From NCBI GenBank assembly GCA_944346885.1, contig CALVMR010000016.1, positions 61,736 to 125,735 of the forward strand: DNA of 64,000 nucleotides. Reading direction: 5' to 3'. Origin of the DNA: an uncultured Clostridia bacterium (GTDB lineage: Bacteria > Bacillota > Clostridia > Christensenellales > Borkfalkiaceae). Below are positions 53,964 to 63,200 of this stretch, one piece after another. Positions within the stretch are counted from its first letter, which is position 1, and each line of letters opens with the position of its first letter. The position numbers and the translations under genes were made by a program. The notes under the pieces are model-generated. The model worked only from the letters and a program-made list of their open reading frames with translations. It was not told where the DNA came from and searched no databases.

Positions 53964-53992
53964 ATTGTAGTACGCAAGCCGCCGCCTGTCAA
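53964..53992 (-). promoter_or_regulatory. Promoter of the AEC transporter gene
   Basis: TTGACA (53987-53992) and TACAAT (53964-53969) on the minus strand with a 17-base spacer. Confidence 0.85.
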
Positions 53993-54077
53993 ATTTTTTC
54001 AAAGCGGTTTGCGGATTTTTTGTAAAACGGATAAAAGCCGCCCGCGGCGCGCACACTGAAAAGAGAGCGCTCCGCAT

Positions 54078-54115
54078 AAAAAAACCGCCGCGGAACAAAT
54101 GCCCCGCGGCGGTTT
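54078..54115 (-). terminator. Terminator after the rubrerythrin gene
   Basis: AAACCGCCGCGG (54082-54093) pairs with CCGCGGCGGTTT (54104-54115), followed on the minus strand by more T residues to 54078. Confidence 0.85.
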
Positions 54116-54128
54116 GCAGCCGAATCGC

Positions 54129-54662
54129 TTACTTGCCGAAATACCGTTTGAGCAAGCCGTTGAAGCCCGCGCCGTGGCGCGCCTCGTCCTTTGCCATCTC
54201 GTGCACGGTATCGTGGATGGCGTCGTAGCCCAGCTCTTTGGCGCGCTTTGCAATGGCAAGTTTGCCCTCGCAGGCGCCCGTTTCGGCAGCGACGCGCAGT
54301 TCGAGATTCTTCTTCGTGGACGTGGTGATGCACTCGCCCAAAAGCTCCGCGAATTTGGAAGCGTGCTCCGCCTCTTCAAACGCATAGCGCTTGTACGCCT
54401 CCGCCACTTCGGGGTAGCCCTCGCGCTCGGCAACGCGCGCCATGGCAAGGTACATGCCCACCTCCGTGCATTCGCCGTTGAAATGCGCGCGGAGCCCTTC
54501 CACGACTTCCGCATCCAGCCCCTGCGCCACGCCTACTTCGTGCTCGCAGGCAAATTTGATATCCTTGCTCTCGTCAACGGGAACAAACTTCTTTGCACCG
54601 CAAACGGGGCAAACTTCTACATCATCGGCGACGATTTCGCCGCAAACGGCACACCTTTTCAT
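54129..54662 (-). CDS. Reverse rubrerythrin
   Basis: Rubrerythrins reduce hydrogen peroxide (and oxygen) with electrons from NADH-linked donors and protect anaerobes. This 177-residue protein has the rubredoxin-like Cys4 site at the N-terminus (Cys4, 7, 18, 21) and the ferritin-like diiron domain after it (about 40-175), the reverse of the classical order. Diiron glutamate motifs such as [22 protein letters not shown] and DEARHGAGF are visible. ATG 54662 begins the Cys motif and has a GGAGAGG ribosome site; a 14-base palindrome lies upstream. Confidence 0.92.
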   Translation of the reverse strand: MKRCAVCGEIVADDVEVCPVCGAKKFVPVDESKDIKFACEHEVGVAQGLDAEVVEGLRAHFNGECTEVGMYLAMARVAEREGYPEVAEAYKRYAFEEAEHASKFAELLGECITTSTKKNLELRVAAETGACEGKLAIAKRAKELGYDAIHDTVHEMAKDEARHGAGFNGLLKRYFGK

Positions 54663-54753
54663 TGAATGACCTCTCCTTAACGTTTTTTTCGGGAAGCTGC
54701 ACCGCAGCGCCCGTTTGTTATCTGTATTGTACCATTGCACGGCGCAAAATACT

Positions 54754-54767
54754 GTTGCATATGCAAC
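54754..54767. promoter_or_regulatory. Perfect 14-base palindrome upstream of the rubrerythrin gene
   Basis: GTTGCATATGCAAC lies about 20-30 bases upstream of a TACAAT -10 box (at about 54724-54730 on the minus strand), in the place of a weak -35 element. It may be an operator for a redox regulator; the regulator is unknown. Confidence 0.5.
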
Positions 54768-54919
54768 AAATGAAAAGTTTTTTACAATTGTTTTCGTACT
54801 TTTCACTGTGAAAACCTGTGGAAAATTTTTTCAAATTCATTGACAGGGCGGCGCGATGATGGTACAATTATCCCGGAAACCAAAAACAACAAATTTTATT
54901 GTTAAAGGCGGTCAACAAC

Positions 54920-55906
54920 ATGGCAAAATACAACGACCCTCTCGTCCGCGGCCGTGCCGACCCGTATGTGTACAAACATACGAACGGCTACTACTATTTT
55001 ACGGCCACCTATCCCGCATACGACCGTATCTGCATCCGCAGGGCAAAAACGATCAACGGACTGACCGACGCCCCCGAACGCGAGATCTGGCACAAACATG
55101 AAACGGGGATCATGGCTTCGCACGTTTGGGCGCCCGAACTGCACTTTATCGACGGAAAATGGTATATCTATTTTGCCGCCGGCGAAGACAAAAAGGTATG
55201 GGAGATCCGCCCCTATGTGCTCGAATGCACAGACGAGGATCCCTTTGAAGGCAGCTGGCACGAGCTCGGCGCCATGAAGGCGCACCGCAGCCCGCTCAAA
55301 CGCAAACGGAACGATTTTAACATCTTTAACGGGTACGACCAGTACTCTTTTACCGAATTTTCTTTGGACGCCACGACCTTTGAACACAGGGGCAAGCGGT
55401 ACTTTATTTGGGCGGAAAAGGTGCACCGCCGCTTCGGGATCTCCAACCTGTACATTGCGGAAATGGCTTCTCCCAACGAGCTGAAAACGGTACAGGTCCT
55501 TCTCACCACCCCCGACTACGATTGGGAGCGCATCGACTTTTGGGTCAACGAAGCGCCCGCCGTGCTCAAATACGGCGGCAAGATCTTTGTGACCTATTCC
55601 GCCTCCGCCACGGGGCAAATGTACTGCATGGGCATGCTCAGCGCCGACGAAAACGCCGACCTGCTCGACCCGCGATCTTGGAGCAAAAAGCGCTATCCCG
55701 TTTTAAAGACCGACCCCGAAAAAGGCGTGTTCGGCCCCGGCCACAACTGCTTTACGACGGGCGACGAAGGAGAAGTGCTGTGCATCCTGCACTACCGCGA
55801 CTACTCCGACGAATTTATTTCGGGCGACCCGCTCAACAACCCCGACCGGCACGCGCATGTGCTCAAAGTAGAATTTGAAAACGGCGAACCCGTGTTCCGC
55901 CTGTAA
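54920..55906 (+). CDS. Glycoside hydrolase family 43-like protein, intracellular
   Basis: The 328-residue protein has the five-bladed propeller layout of GH43: YNDPLVRGRADPYVY at the N-terminus holds the general-base Asp, HVWAPELHFIDGKWYIYFAA is a strongly conserved blade, and FWVNEAPAVL supplies the acid Glu. No signal peptide is seen, so it probably trims arabino- or xylo-oligosaccharides inside the cell. No sugar transporter or regulator is adjacent. ATG 54920 follows an AAAGGCGG-like site. Confidence 0.88.
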   Translation: MAKYNDPLVRGRADPYVYKHTNGYYYFTATYPAYDRICIRRAKTINGLTDAPEREIWHKHETGIMASHVWAPELHFIDGKWYIYFAAGEDKKVWEIRPYVLECTDEDPFEGSWHELGAMKAHRSPLKRKRNDFNIFNGYDQYSFTEFSLDATTFEHRGKRYFIWAEKVHRRFGISNLYIAEMASPNELKTVQVLLTTPDYDWERIDFWVNEAPAVLKYGGKIFVTYSASATGQMYCMGMLSADENADLLDPRSWSKKRYPVLKTDPEKGVFGPGHNCFTTGDEGEVLCILHYRDYSDEFISGDPLNNPDRHAHVLKVEFENGEPVFRL

Positions 55907-55920
55907 AAAACAGACAAAAA

Positions 55921-55954
55921 AACGCTCCCGCAGTGCCCGCGGGAGCGTTTTTGC
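55921..55954. terminator. Terminator between the GH43 gene and the unknown 274-residue gene
   Basis: AACGCTCCCGC (55921-55931) pairs with GCGGGAGCGTT (55939-55949) followed by TTTT on the plus strand; it can serve both convergent genes. Confidence 0.85.
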
Positions 55955-55980
55955 ATGACGTTTTAAAAAGAAGTTTGCAT

Positions 55981-56805
55981 TCAGCCGCGCTTTTTGACGA
56001 GCGCGCGATACGGCGTGATCAGCCCGTCGGCGATCAGCTCGGCGTCCGAACGGTAGGCAAAGTGCTGATCGGCATAGATGCACCCCACTTCCGATACGCC
56101 GTACTTTTGCATGAGCAGGCGGATCAGCTCTTTGGCATGGCGCACGGCGCGCCTGCTCGTGATCCGCAGCCGCATGGGCGTTGCCGCGTGCGATTTTTTA
56201 TCCGAAACGTCTTCAAAGCGGTATTTGCTCTCTTCAAACTCAGCCGGGTCGAGCGCAAGGTAGAGCGAAAGCGTTTTGCCGCGGACGGCAAATTTTGCCA
56301 ATTTTTGCCTGCCGATGCGAAAGATCTCGCTCGCCTTGCACAGCCGCGTTTTTACCCCCGCAAAGCCGAGCAATGCGTTTTTCAGCTCAGAATACCCGTC
56401 CTGCAAGGGCGCGTTTTGGATGATGCGCGAAAGAAAGGTGCGGCGGTAGCGCGTCACCTCCTCGTACCCTTCGGCAACGGCAGCGCCCGCCTTTGCCGAA
56501 AGGTCTTCGGCGGCGAGTTCCTCCCGCGCCTCTTCGCGCACGATGGCGCGCGTTTCCGCGTCGGGGCGGGCGTTTTTTTCTTCCAAAAGATCGTCTACCA
56601 GCTCGTCCATCGCAAGATCCATCGTCTCGCGCATCTGCGCGCGGGCGCAGGGCTGCTGCTCCGCCTTTACGCAGTAACCGCACCACGAAAAGGTGCCGCA
56701 CAGATCGCGCCGCGCCTGCTCGCTCGCCAGCCATTTTTCCACGTCCAGCGCGTGCTGGCGGCGCTCAAATTCCTCGTTGGAGATGCCTGCAAGATTTCCG
56801 CTCAT
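55981..56805 (-). CDS. Uncharacterised cytosolic protein with conserved C-terminal domain
   Basis: The 274-residue protein has a Cys-containing N-terminal segment (CGTFSWCGYCVKAEQQPC, about residues 36-53) that may bind metal, an acidic helical middle, and a C-terminal domain from about 120 to 235 (YRRTFLSRIIQ, KNALLGF, KTLSLYLALDPAEF, KKSHAATPMRLRI). I have the impression that this last domain recurs in clostridial proteins of unknown function, but I cannot name it. A possible promoter TTGCTT-17-TATAAT lies at about 56852-56882. Function is unknown. Confidence 0.6.
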   Translation of the reverse strand: MSGNLAGISNEEFERRQHALDVEKWLASEQARRDLCGTFSWCGYCVKAEQQPCARAQMRETMDLAMDELVDDLLEEKNARPDAETRAIVREEAREELAAEDLSAKAGAAVAEGYEEVTRYRRTFLSRIIQNAPLQDGYSELKNALLGFAGVKTRLCKASEIFRIGRQKLAKFAVRGKTLSLYLALDPAEFEESKYRFEDVSDKKSHAATPMRLRITSRRAVRHAKELIRLLMQKYGVSEVGCIYADQHFAYRSDAELIADGLITPYRALVKKRG

Positions 56806-56997
56806 ATACCCTCACCTTCCGTGCGGCACGCCCGTGCCGCCTTTTTCGCGTATATTATATAACAGTTTTTTGCGAAAAGCAACCGCAAACGAAAAAAAAG
56901 CGGCGGGGCGGCATATTTTTTGCCGTCTCCTCCGCCTGCGTACGGAATTTTCCCTTCTGCGTAAGCTGTTCCATATGCTTCCTCTACACGCCCGCCC

Positions 56998-58089
56998 TCA
57001 GCCGACCGAACGTTTTAAAACGGTATACAAGTCTGCCTCCGTAAAAGGCACGCGGCAGTTGCGCACGTTCTTGTTTTTCGCCGCGCGCGCGGCAAAATCG
57101 CGCAGTTCCTCTTCGGGCAGCTTTTTGCGCCTGCCCAAAAGCGCCTTTACCTTTTGCGCAAACGTCTGCAAATCCATGCCGAGCGCGTCGAACACCTTGC
57201 GCGTACTGCCCGGCCAGATCCTTTCGCACTCCTTTAAAAAATTGGGGAGCAGCAACCCGTTTGCCCTGCCGTGCGGCACGCCGTGAAAATAGGTAAGCGA
57301 ATACCCCATGCCGTGCACGGGCGTGGTGCCCGTATTGGCGATGACCATCCCCGCAAGCGTTGCCCCGTAGAGAAGGTTTTGCCGCGAAGCGGGCGTATAG
57401 CTGCCCGCAAGCAGGTTTTCGTACTCGCCCAGCAGCAGCGAGAGCGCCTGTTTTGCGAACAGATCGCTCATCCCGCCCGCGCGCACGGAAAGCATCCCCT
57501 CCACCGCGTGCGAAACGGCGTCCAACGCGGTGTTCACCGTAACTTCCTGCGGCAGCGAAGCCATGTACTTTCCGTCTAAAAAGGCGATGCGCGGAAACAG
57601 GGCGGGCGAAGAAATGCTCTGCTTTGTTTTTTGTTCGTCGTTGGTGATGATGGCGTAGGGCGTAACTTCGCTGCCCGTGCCCGCCGTTGTGGGGATGTGG
57701 ATCATGGGCAGAACGGCATTGCCGATCGCATGCGCAAACAGCCCTTCGGGCGCGTCCTGGCAGGCGAGCACGGCGATCGCCTTGGCGGCGTCCATCGGCG
57801 AGCCGCCGCCGATCGCAACGACGAAATCCACACGGTTTTCGCGCGCGACGCGCGCGCCCTCGTACACGCAGGCGAGCGTCGGGTTTTGCGGGATCGCGTC
57901 GTACACCACCGCGCTCTGCCCGTTTGCGGCGAGCGCGCTTTTCACGTCGGCAAGCGCGCCGTTTTGCGCCGCGCTTTTACCGCACACGATGAGCGCCGAC
58001 CGCCCGAAGGGCGCAAAATGCTGCGCGCCCTTTTTTACACAGTTTTCCCCGCCGACGATGCGGACGGGCACAAAAAAACCTGCGTCCAT
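56998..58089 (-). CDS. Iron-containing alcohol dehydrogenase
   Basis: The 363-residue protein belongs to group III Fe-ADHs. GGGSPMDAAKAI near residue 95 binds NAD(P) and the metal ligands appear as AVSHAVEG, GMGYSLTYFHGVPHG and the preceding Asp. It starts 9 bases after the leuA stop and has no separate promoter that I can see, so it is expected to be co-transcribed with leuA under leucine T-box control. The substrate is unknown; reduction of branched-chain aldehydes is a guess from the operon. Confidence 0.9.
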   Translation of the reverse strand: MDAGFFVPVRIVGGENCVKKGAQHFAPFGRSALIVCGKSAAQNGALADVKSALAANGQSAVVYDAIPQNPTLACVYEGARVARENRVDFVVAIGGGSPMDAAKAIAVLACQDAPEGLFAHAIGNAVLPMIHIPTTAGTGSEVTPYAIITNDEQKTKQSISSPALFPRIAFLDGKYMASLPQEVTVNTALDAVSHAVEGMLSVRAGGMSDLFAKQALSLLLGEYENLLAGSYTPASRQNLLYGATLAGMVIANTGTTPVHGMGYSLTYFHGVPHGRANGLLLPNFLKECERIWPGSTRKVFDALGMDLQTFAQKVKALLGRRKKLPEEELRDFAARAAKNKNVRNCRVPFTEADLYTVLKRSVG

Positions 58090-58098
58090 GCTCTCTCC

Positions 58099-59757
58099 TT
58101 ACGCGAGGCAGTTGTTGAGGGAGGAAACGAGCGCGTCGATGGAAGATTTGATGATATCCTCGTCGATGCCCGCGCCCCAATACATTTTTCCGCCGCGCTC
58201 GGTGCCCACAAAGGAGAGCGCCTTGGCGCCCGAACCGTCTGAAAGCGCGACCTGTTCGTACGTCGTAAGAGAAAAGGCGCCGAATTTTTTTTGCAGCGCG
58301 TTGGCAACGGCGTCCAGCCTGCCGTTGCCTTCGGCGGTGATCACTTCCCGCTTGCCGCCCTGCTCTACGCTGACGGCAGCTTCGATGCCGCCGCCCGCCT
58401 GCTGCTTAAAGTGGCATTCGGGCACGGAAAACACGCCCCTGTTTTTGACGAACGTATCTTCAAACACCGCATACACTTCGGCGGGTTTGAGCTCTTTGTT
58501 CCCGCGGTCCGACACGCCTTTGGCGGCATACCCCATCGCCTCTTTGAATTTGGGCGGCAGATCGATGCCGAAATTTTCATGCAGAATGTAACCGACGCCG
58601 CCTTTGCCGGATTGGCTGTTGATGCGGATGACGTCCGTTTGGTACTCCCTGCCCACATCCTGCGGGTCCAGCGGCAGATACGGCACCGTCCAAAACGTTT
58701 CGTTGTGCTGTTTGCGCCAATCCATCCCCTTGGCGATCGCGTCCTGATGGCTGCCCGAAAAAGCGGCGAACACCAGCGCCCCGCCGTACGGCTGACGGGG
58801 AGAAATTTCCATCCCCGTGTATTCGGTATAGCGCGCGCAGATCTCCGGCATAAATGAAAAATCGAGCTGCGGATCGACGCCCTGCGAATACATGTTCATG
58901 CCGACGGTGACGATATCGACGTTGCCCGTGCGCTCGCCGTTGCCGAACAAGGTGCCTTCCACCCTGTCAGCCCCCGCCAAAAGCCCCATCTCCGCCGTGG
59001 CAACGGCGCAGCCGCGGTCGTTATGCGGGTGCAGGCTCAACAGCACGTTTTCGCGGTATTTGAGGTTCTTCGACATGTATTCGCACTGCTGCGCAAAGAC
59101 GTGCGGCATGGCGTTTTCCACCGTAGTGGGGATGTTGATGACCGCTTTGCGATCCGCCGTCGGCTGCCACACGTCCAGCACGGCGTTGCAAACTTCCAGC
59201 GCGTATTCCGGCTCCGTGCCCGAAAAACTTTCGGGGCTGTATTCAAAGCGGTATTTCGCGCCCGCCTCGTCGGTGAGCTGCTTCAAGAGCTTTGCACCCT
59301 CCACGGCGATCTTTTTGATGGCTTCCTTATCCTTTTTGAACACCTGCTCGCGCTGGGCAACGGAAGTTGAGTTGTACACGTGCACGATCACGTTTTTGGC
59401 GCCGCGGATGGCGTCAAACGTTTTGCGGATGATGTGCTCGCGCGCCTGCGTCAAGACCTGCACGGTCACGTCGTCGGGGATGAGGTCCTCCTCGATGAGC
59501 GTGCGCAAAAAGGTGTATTCGGTATCGCTTGCGGCGGGGAAGCCGACTTCGATCTCCTTGAACCCGACTTTTAAGAGCAGTTTAAAGTACTCCACTTTTT
59601 GCCGCAGCGTCATGGGGCGGATGAGCGCCTGGTTGCCGTCACGCAAGTCCACGCTGCACCACACGGGCGCGCGGCAGATCGCGTCTTTTTCCGCCCAATC
59701 CATGCAACGCACGGGGGGCAGATAGTACTGCTTGGTGTATTTTTGGTAGTTTTTCAT
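58099..59757 (-). CDS. leuA: 2-isopropylmalate synthase, long (type 2) form
   Basis: LeuA condenses acetyl-CoA with 2-ketoisovalerate, the first step of leucine synthesis. The 552-residue product has WCSVDLRDGNQALIRPM at the N-terminus (Asp and His ligands follow in HPHNDRG) and a full C-terminal regulatory domain for leucine feedback. ATG 59757 follows AGGAG by about 8 bases; a longer frame runs back into the T-box. The other leu genes (leuBCD) are not adjacent. Confidence 0.95.
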   Translation of the reverse strand: MKNYQKYTKQYYLPPVRCMDWAEKDAICRAPVWCSVDLRDGNQALIRPMTLRQKVEYFKLLLKVGFKEIEVGFPAASDTEYTFLRTLIEEDLIPDDVTVQVLTQAREHIIRKTFDAIRGAKNVIVHVYNSTSVAQREQVFKKDKEAIKKIAVEGAKLLKQLTDEAGAKYRFEYSPESFSGTEPEYALEVCNAVLDVWQPTADRKAVINIPTTVENAMPHVFAQQCEYMSKNLKYRENVLLSLHPHNDRGCAVATAEMGLLAGADRVEGTLFGNGERTGNVDIVTVGMNMYSQGVDPQLDFSFMPEICARYTEYTGMEISPRQPYGGALVFAAFSGSHQDAIAKGMDWRKQHNETFWTVPYLPLDPQDVGREYQTDVIRINSQSGKGGVGYILHENFGIDLPPKFKEAMGYAAKGVSDRGNKELKPAEVYAVFEDTFVKNRGVFSVPECHFKQQAGGGIEAAVSVEQGGKREVITAEGNGRLDAVANALQKKFGAFSLTTYEQVALSDGSGAKALSFVGTERGGKMYWGAGIDEDIIKSSIDALVSSLNNCLA

Positions 59758-60119
59758 AGAACAGCTCTCCTTATCCTTTTTTTGACCGCCGCCGCACCGG
59801 AATGCGGCAGCAGCGGCTTGCGCCGCAAAAACAAAACGCCCCGTTTCCGCCTCGCAAGAGACGGAAACGGGGTTCCGCGGTACCACTCTTTTTCGCGCAA
59901 ACGTTTGCGCGCACTTTACGGGATACTTGCCGCATGCGGCGCATATCCTCCTCTTTTAACGGCGAGTTCCCGTTCTGCTTCTACTGGGTTTCCCGTTCGG
60001 GCAGACCGCTCGGCGGCGAGTTCTCCCGCGCGCCTCGGCTGCCTCGCACCAAACGGCAGCTCTCTGACACCCGCGCTTCGGGGTACTGTTCCGCTTCACA
60101 GCGTTTTATTTATTCGGTT
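59758..60119 (-). promoter_or_regulatory. Leucine T-box leader with terminator and promoter
   Basis: The leader of leuA is a T-box. The T-box sequence AGAGTGGTACCGCGGAAC lies at about 59872-59889; stem I carries the AGAGAGC and GGTGCGAGGCAGC elements, and a GAACTCG specifier loop places CTC (Leu) at 60018-60020. The terminator CCCCGTTTCCG (59839-59849 with 59862-59872) is followed by GTTTTGTTTTT. Uncharged tRNA-Leu would stabilise the antiterminator and switch leuA and the Fe-ADH on. The stem I and specifier assignment is by eye. Confidence 0.88.
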
Positions 60120-60125
60120 GTGCCT

Positions 60126-60154
60126 ATCATACCATACGGCGGAAGATTTGTAAA
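60126..60154 (-). promoter_or_regulatory. Promoter of the leuA operon
   Basis: TTTACA (60149-60154) and TATGAT (60126-60131) on the minus strand, spacer 17 bases. Confidence 0.75.
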
Positions 60155-60212
60155 GCATTTTGAAAGAACTTTTTTCCGATCGCACGGCGCGGGCGCCGCA
60201 AACGCGCGCGGC

Positions 60213-63200
60213 TCAGGAAAACGCCGCCGTGTTCGTTGCGGTAAACACCGCCGAATATCCGCCGTAGGAAAGGGTGACGCTGACCGTGATGCCCGCATGC
60301 GATTTGGATGCGAGCGAAGCGAACTTGCTCCCTTCAAAGGATGCGCCGTTGCGCAGATCGTCCGTACGGACGGTGGTATCCGTCACCGTTTCGGCGTCGG
60401 CGCCGTCGTTCATATCGGCGGAGGAAAGGTTGACCGTTTTGATTTGGACCGAAGCGCTTTCGATCGCAAGGATCGCCTCGCTCCTCTGCCCCGCGGGAAC
60501 AGCCCCCGTATAGACGGCGGAATATTTGTATTGGTACCCGACGAGCCCGAACGTTTTGGATGCGCTGAACTGCGTGACCTTTACATCCGTCACCCATGCC
60601 GCCCAAACCGTTTGCCCGTCCAGCCCGGCAAGGCCGGAAACGTTCTGCCAAGTCCCGCCCGATTGGCGCCACCAGCCGAACTGCGCATAGCCCGCCGCCG
60701 TTACGGAGAGGGTGAGGTCGAAGTCTTTCTCCTCCGCCCCGACGAGCGTATACGTACGGAAATATCCGTTTTCCGCATCGCCCGCAAAGCCGATCCCGCC
60801 GATCTGCGGCTTAAAGTCGCTGCCGAGGGTCACGGTCACGGAGAACTGTGCCGCAAGGCGCAGATCCTCGGTAACGGTATCCGTCCTCGCGCCCCAGCCG
60901 ACGAACGTATACCCTTCCGCCGCGGCGTCGGCAGGCAAAACGAGCGCGTCGCCGTACCGATAGGTCTGCGTGCATATTTCTTCGCCGAACACGGTGTACA
61001 CGACGGTATATTCGCGCACCTCCCACAAAACGCTGAGCACCCTGTCTTCTGGCAGCTCTTCCATCGAAGAGACGGCGTTGCCGTTGCGGTCGGTAAAGCC
61101 GGCGATCGCAAACCCGCCGGGATCTGCCGATTCCACGCCGAAAGGCAGCGTATTCGCCTCGCCGATCGGGTATTCCGCCTCGTAAACGTACAGCCCGCCC
61201 TCCGTGCCTACGGGTTCCATCCCTTCGATCGCATACTCGCTGTACAAGGTCACGACAAACATGTTGCGCGCCGCAAATTCCGTGCTGCCGTTTGCGGGTT
61301 CGCCGTACCAGCCGTAAACGGCTCCTTCGCCCGCATCGTACCCGCTCAGATCGGGCAGATCGAGGTCGGTGAGCAGTTTCCCCGTGGCGGAATCGTAAAC
61401 GACCTGCTGCGAAGCGAGCTGCGTGCCGTTCAGCGTATAGCGGAGCGTGACGGGCGTGCCCGCAAGATACGAGGTTTTTTCCCAATCCGTTTCGCCGATG
61501 CCTTTGCCGAACAGCTCTTTGGTCTCCTGCGCGATGTTTTGCGTCACGTCGCCGTTGGACGCCTTATCTCCCATCGCCGTGCCGGGGTTCTTGTAATCGA
61601 GCGAAGCGGTCAAATCGAGGATCCCGTACACGGACGTGTTGAATTCCAGCCCTTTCAGCGTACCGTTAGCGTCGGCGCCGAGTGTGAGCGTGGCGTCTCC
61701 GATCACGCTGTCGGTAAAGGAACCGACGTTGACGCCGATCTTCCACTGCTGCGCCCAGCCTTCGCTTGCCGCGCCGTTGTAATTAAAGGAAGTGAGGATG
61801 CTGCCGATATCCGTGACCGCCGCGCTGCCGCCCGACGGGTCGGTGGGAATGAGCCCGGCGACCAGATCTTTAAAGTTGAACAAGAAGGTGAGATGTTTGA
61901 GGAAATCGCCGAAGAAATTATCCAGCGTCGTAACGCGGTAAGAGCGCGTGCCGCCCGTTACGCTGCACAGATACACCATGCCGCCCTCGATGGTCACGTA
62001 CACATCCGATTCGTTTGTTCCGACCGAACCGGGGATATCGAGGTACAGATTGACGGTAACGGAAAAATCTTTGTGGATATACACCGAGGCGTAGATCCCG
62101 ATCGCAATATCCCCTACGATCGGCACGTGGATCGTGGCGTTGCCCGTCAGGTAATAATAGCTGTTGATATCCGCCGTTTGAATGGCGTTCCCCTCGCCGT
62201 CGAGCGCGGGCTGCCCGTCCTCGCCGTATACGGGGTGCTCGGTCGTGATGGAATCCATCATGACGCCGACCAGAACGGCAAGCGGCGAAAAGTCTGTGTA
62301 TTCCGCCGCGTCGGCGGGCGCGGCGGGCGCGCTGCCGCCTGCGGCAAGCGTGGCGTCCAGCCCCGCGCCGGAGAGAACGACCGTGCGGTCGGCAAAGTTA
62401 AAGGAGACTTCTATACCCTCGCTCTCCGCGGCGGGCGCTTCGGGCGCGGCAGGTTCGGGCGCCTCTTTCGCCGCGGCGCCGCCGGCATATTCGCCTACGA
62501 TGCCGAGGATGAGGTCCACCCACTCTTGCGTGCTCTTTTCGTTAAAGATATCCGAATTGATGGTCTTGTACGAGCCCGCAAGGATCTCGACCACAAAGTT
62601 GAAATAGTACAGTTCGTTTTTATCCAGCCCCATCAAAGACATGATGAGCGGCATTGCGTCCGAAGCCATATCGAACAGCGAGGAAACGGCAAAGCGCGCG
62701 CGCAGCGGCACCGCGTTTTCCGCCACCGATTCGGGATAGAGCGTGCTCTGCTTGAAGCCGACCAGCGAGAAGTAGAGGTAGACGTTTTCCTCCACGACGG
62801 CAGCCTGCACATAATAGCTGCCCCCCTCCGTGGAGATGACGCCCTCCAACGAAAGATTGACGACGACGTTGCTCTCCTCCGCCGTGTCGTTGGCGCGCAG
62901 CTGCACGGCGGCGTGCAGATCGACCGCCATGCTCTCCGCCGCATATTGCAGCGAAAGCGAGAGCGTATCGGTATCCGCCAGCGTATTGTAGGAGCGGAGG
63001 ATAAACTCGAAGATGTTGCCGCACAGCGTTCCCGTAACGGGCGCGGGCTGCTTCGGCGCATCGGGCGCGCCGACCTTTGCCGTAAACGACGCGATCCGCA
63101 AACCGAACGCCTGCAATACGGTATTCTCTTTCAAACGAAGGGAAAGCTCGTTTTTGCCGTTGGTACCCACAACCAAAGACACGGGAGTTTTTTCGCCCTG

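Noticed and set aside
59960..59990. A second GAACTC in the T-box as the specifier loop
   Set aside because: It follows the CCCAGTAG element, so it belongs to the region 3' of stem I; the upstream GAACTC fits the specifier better.
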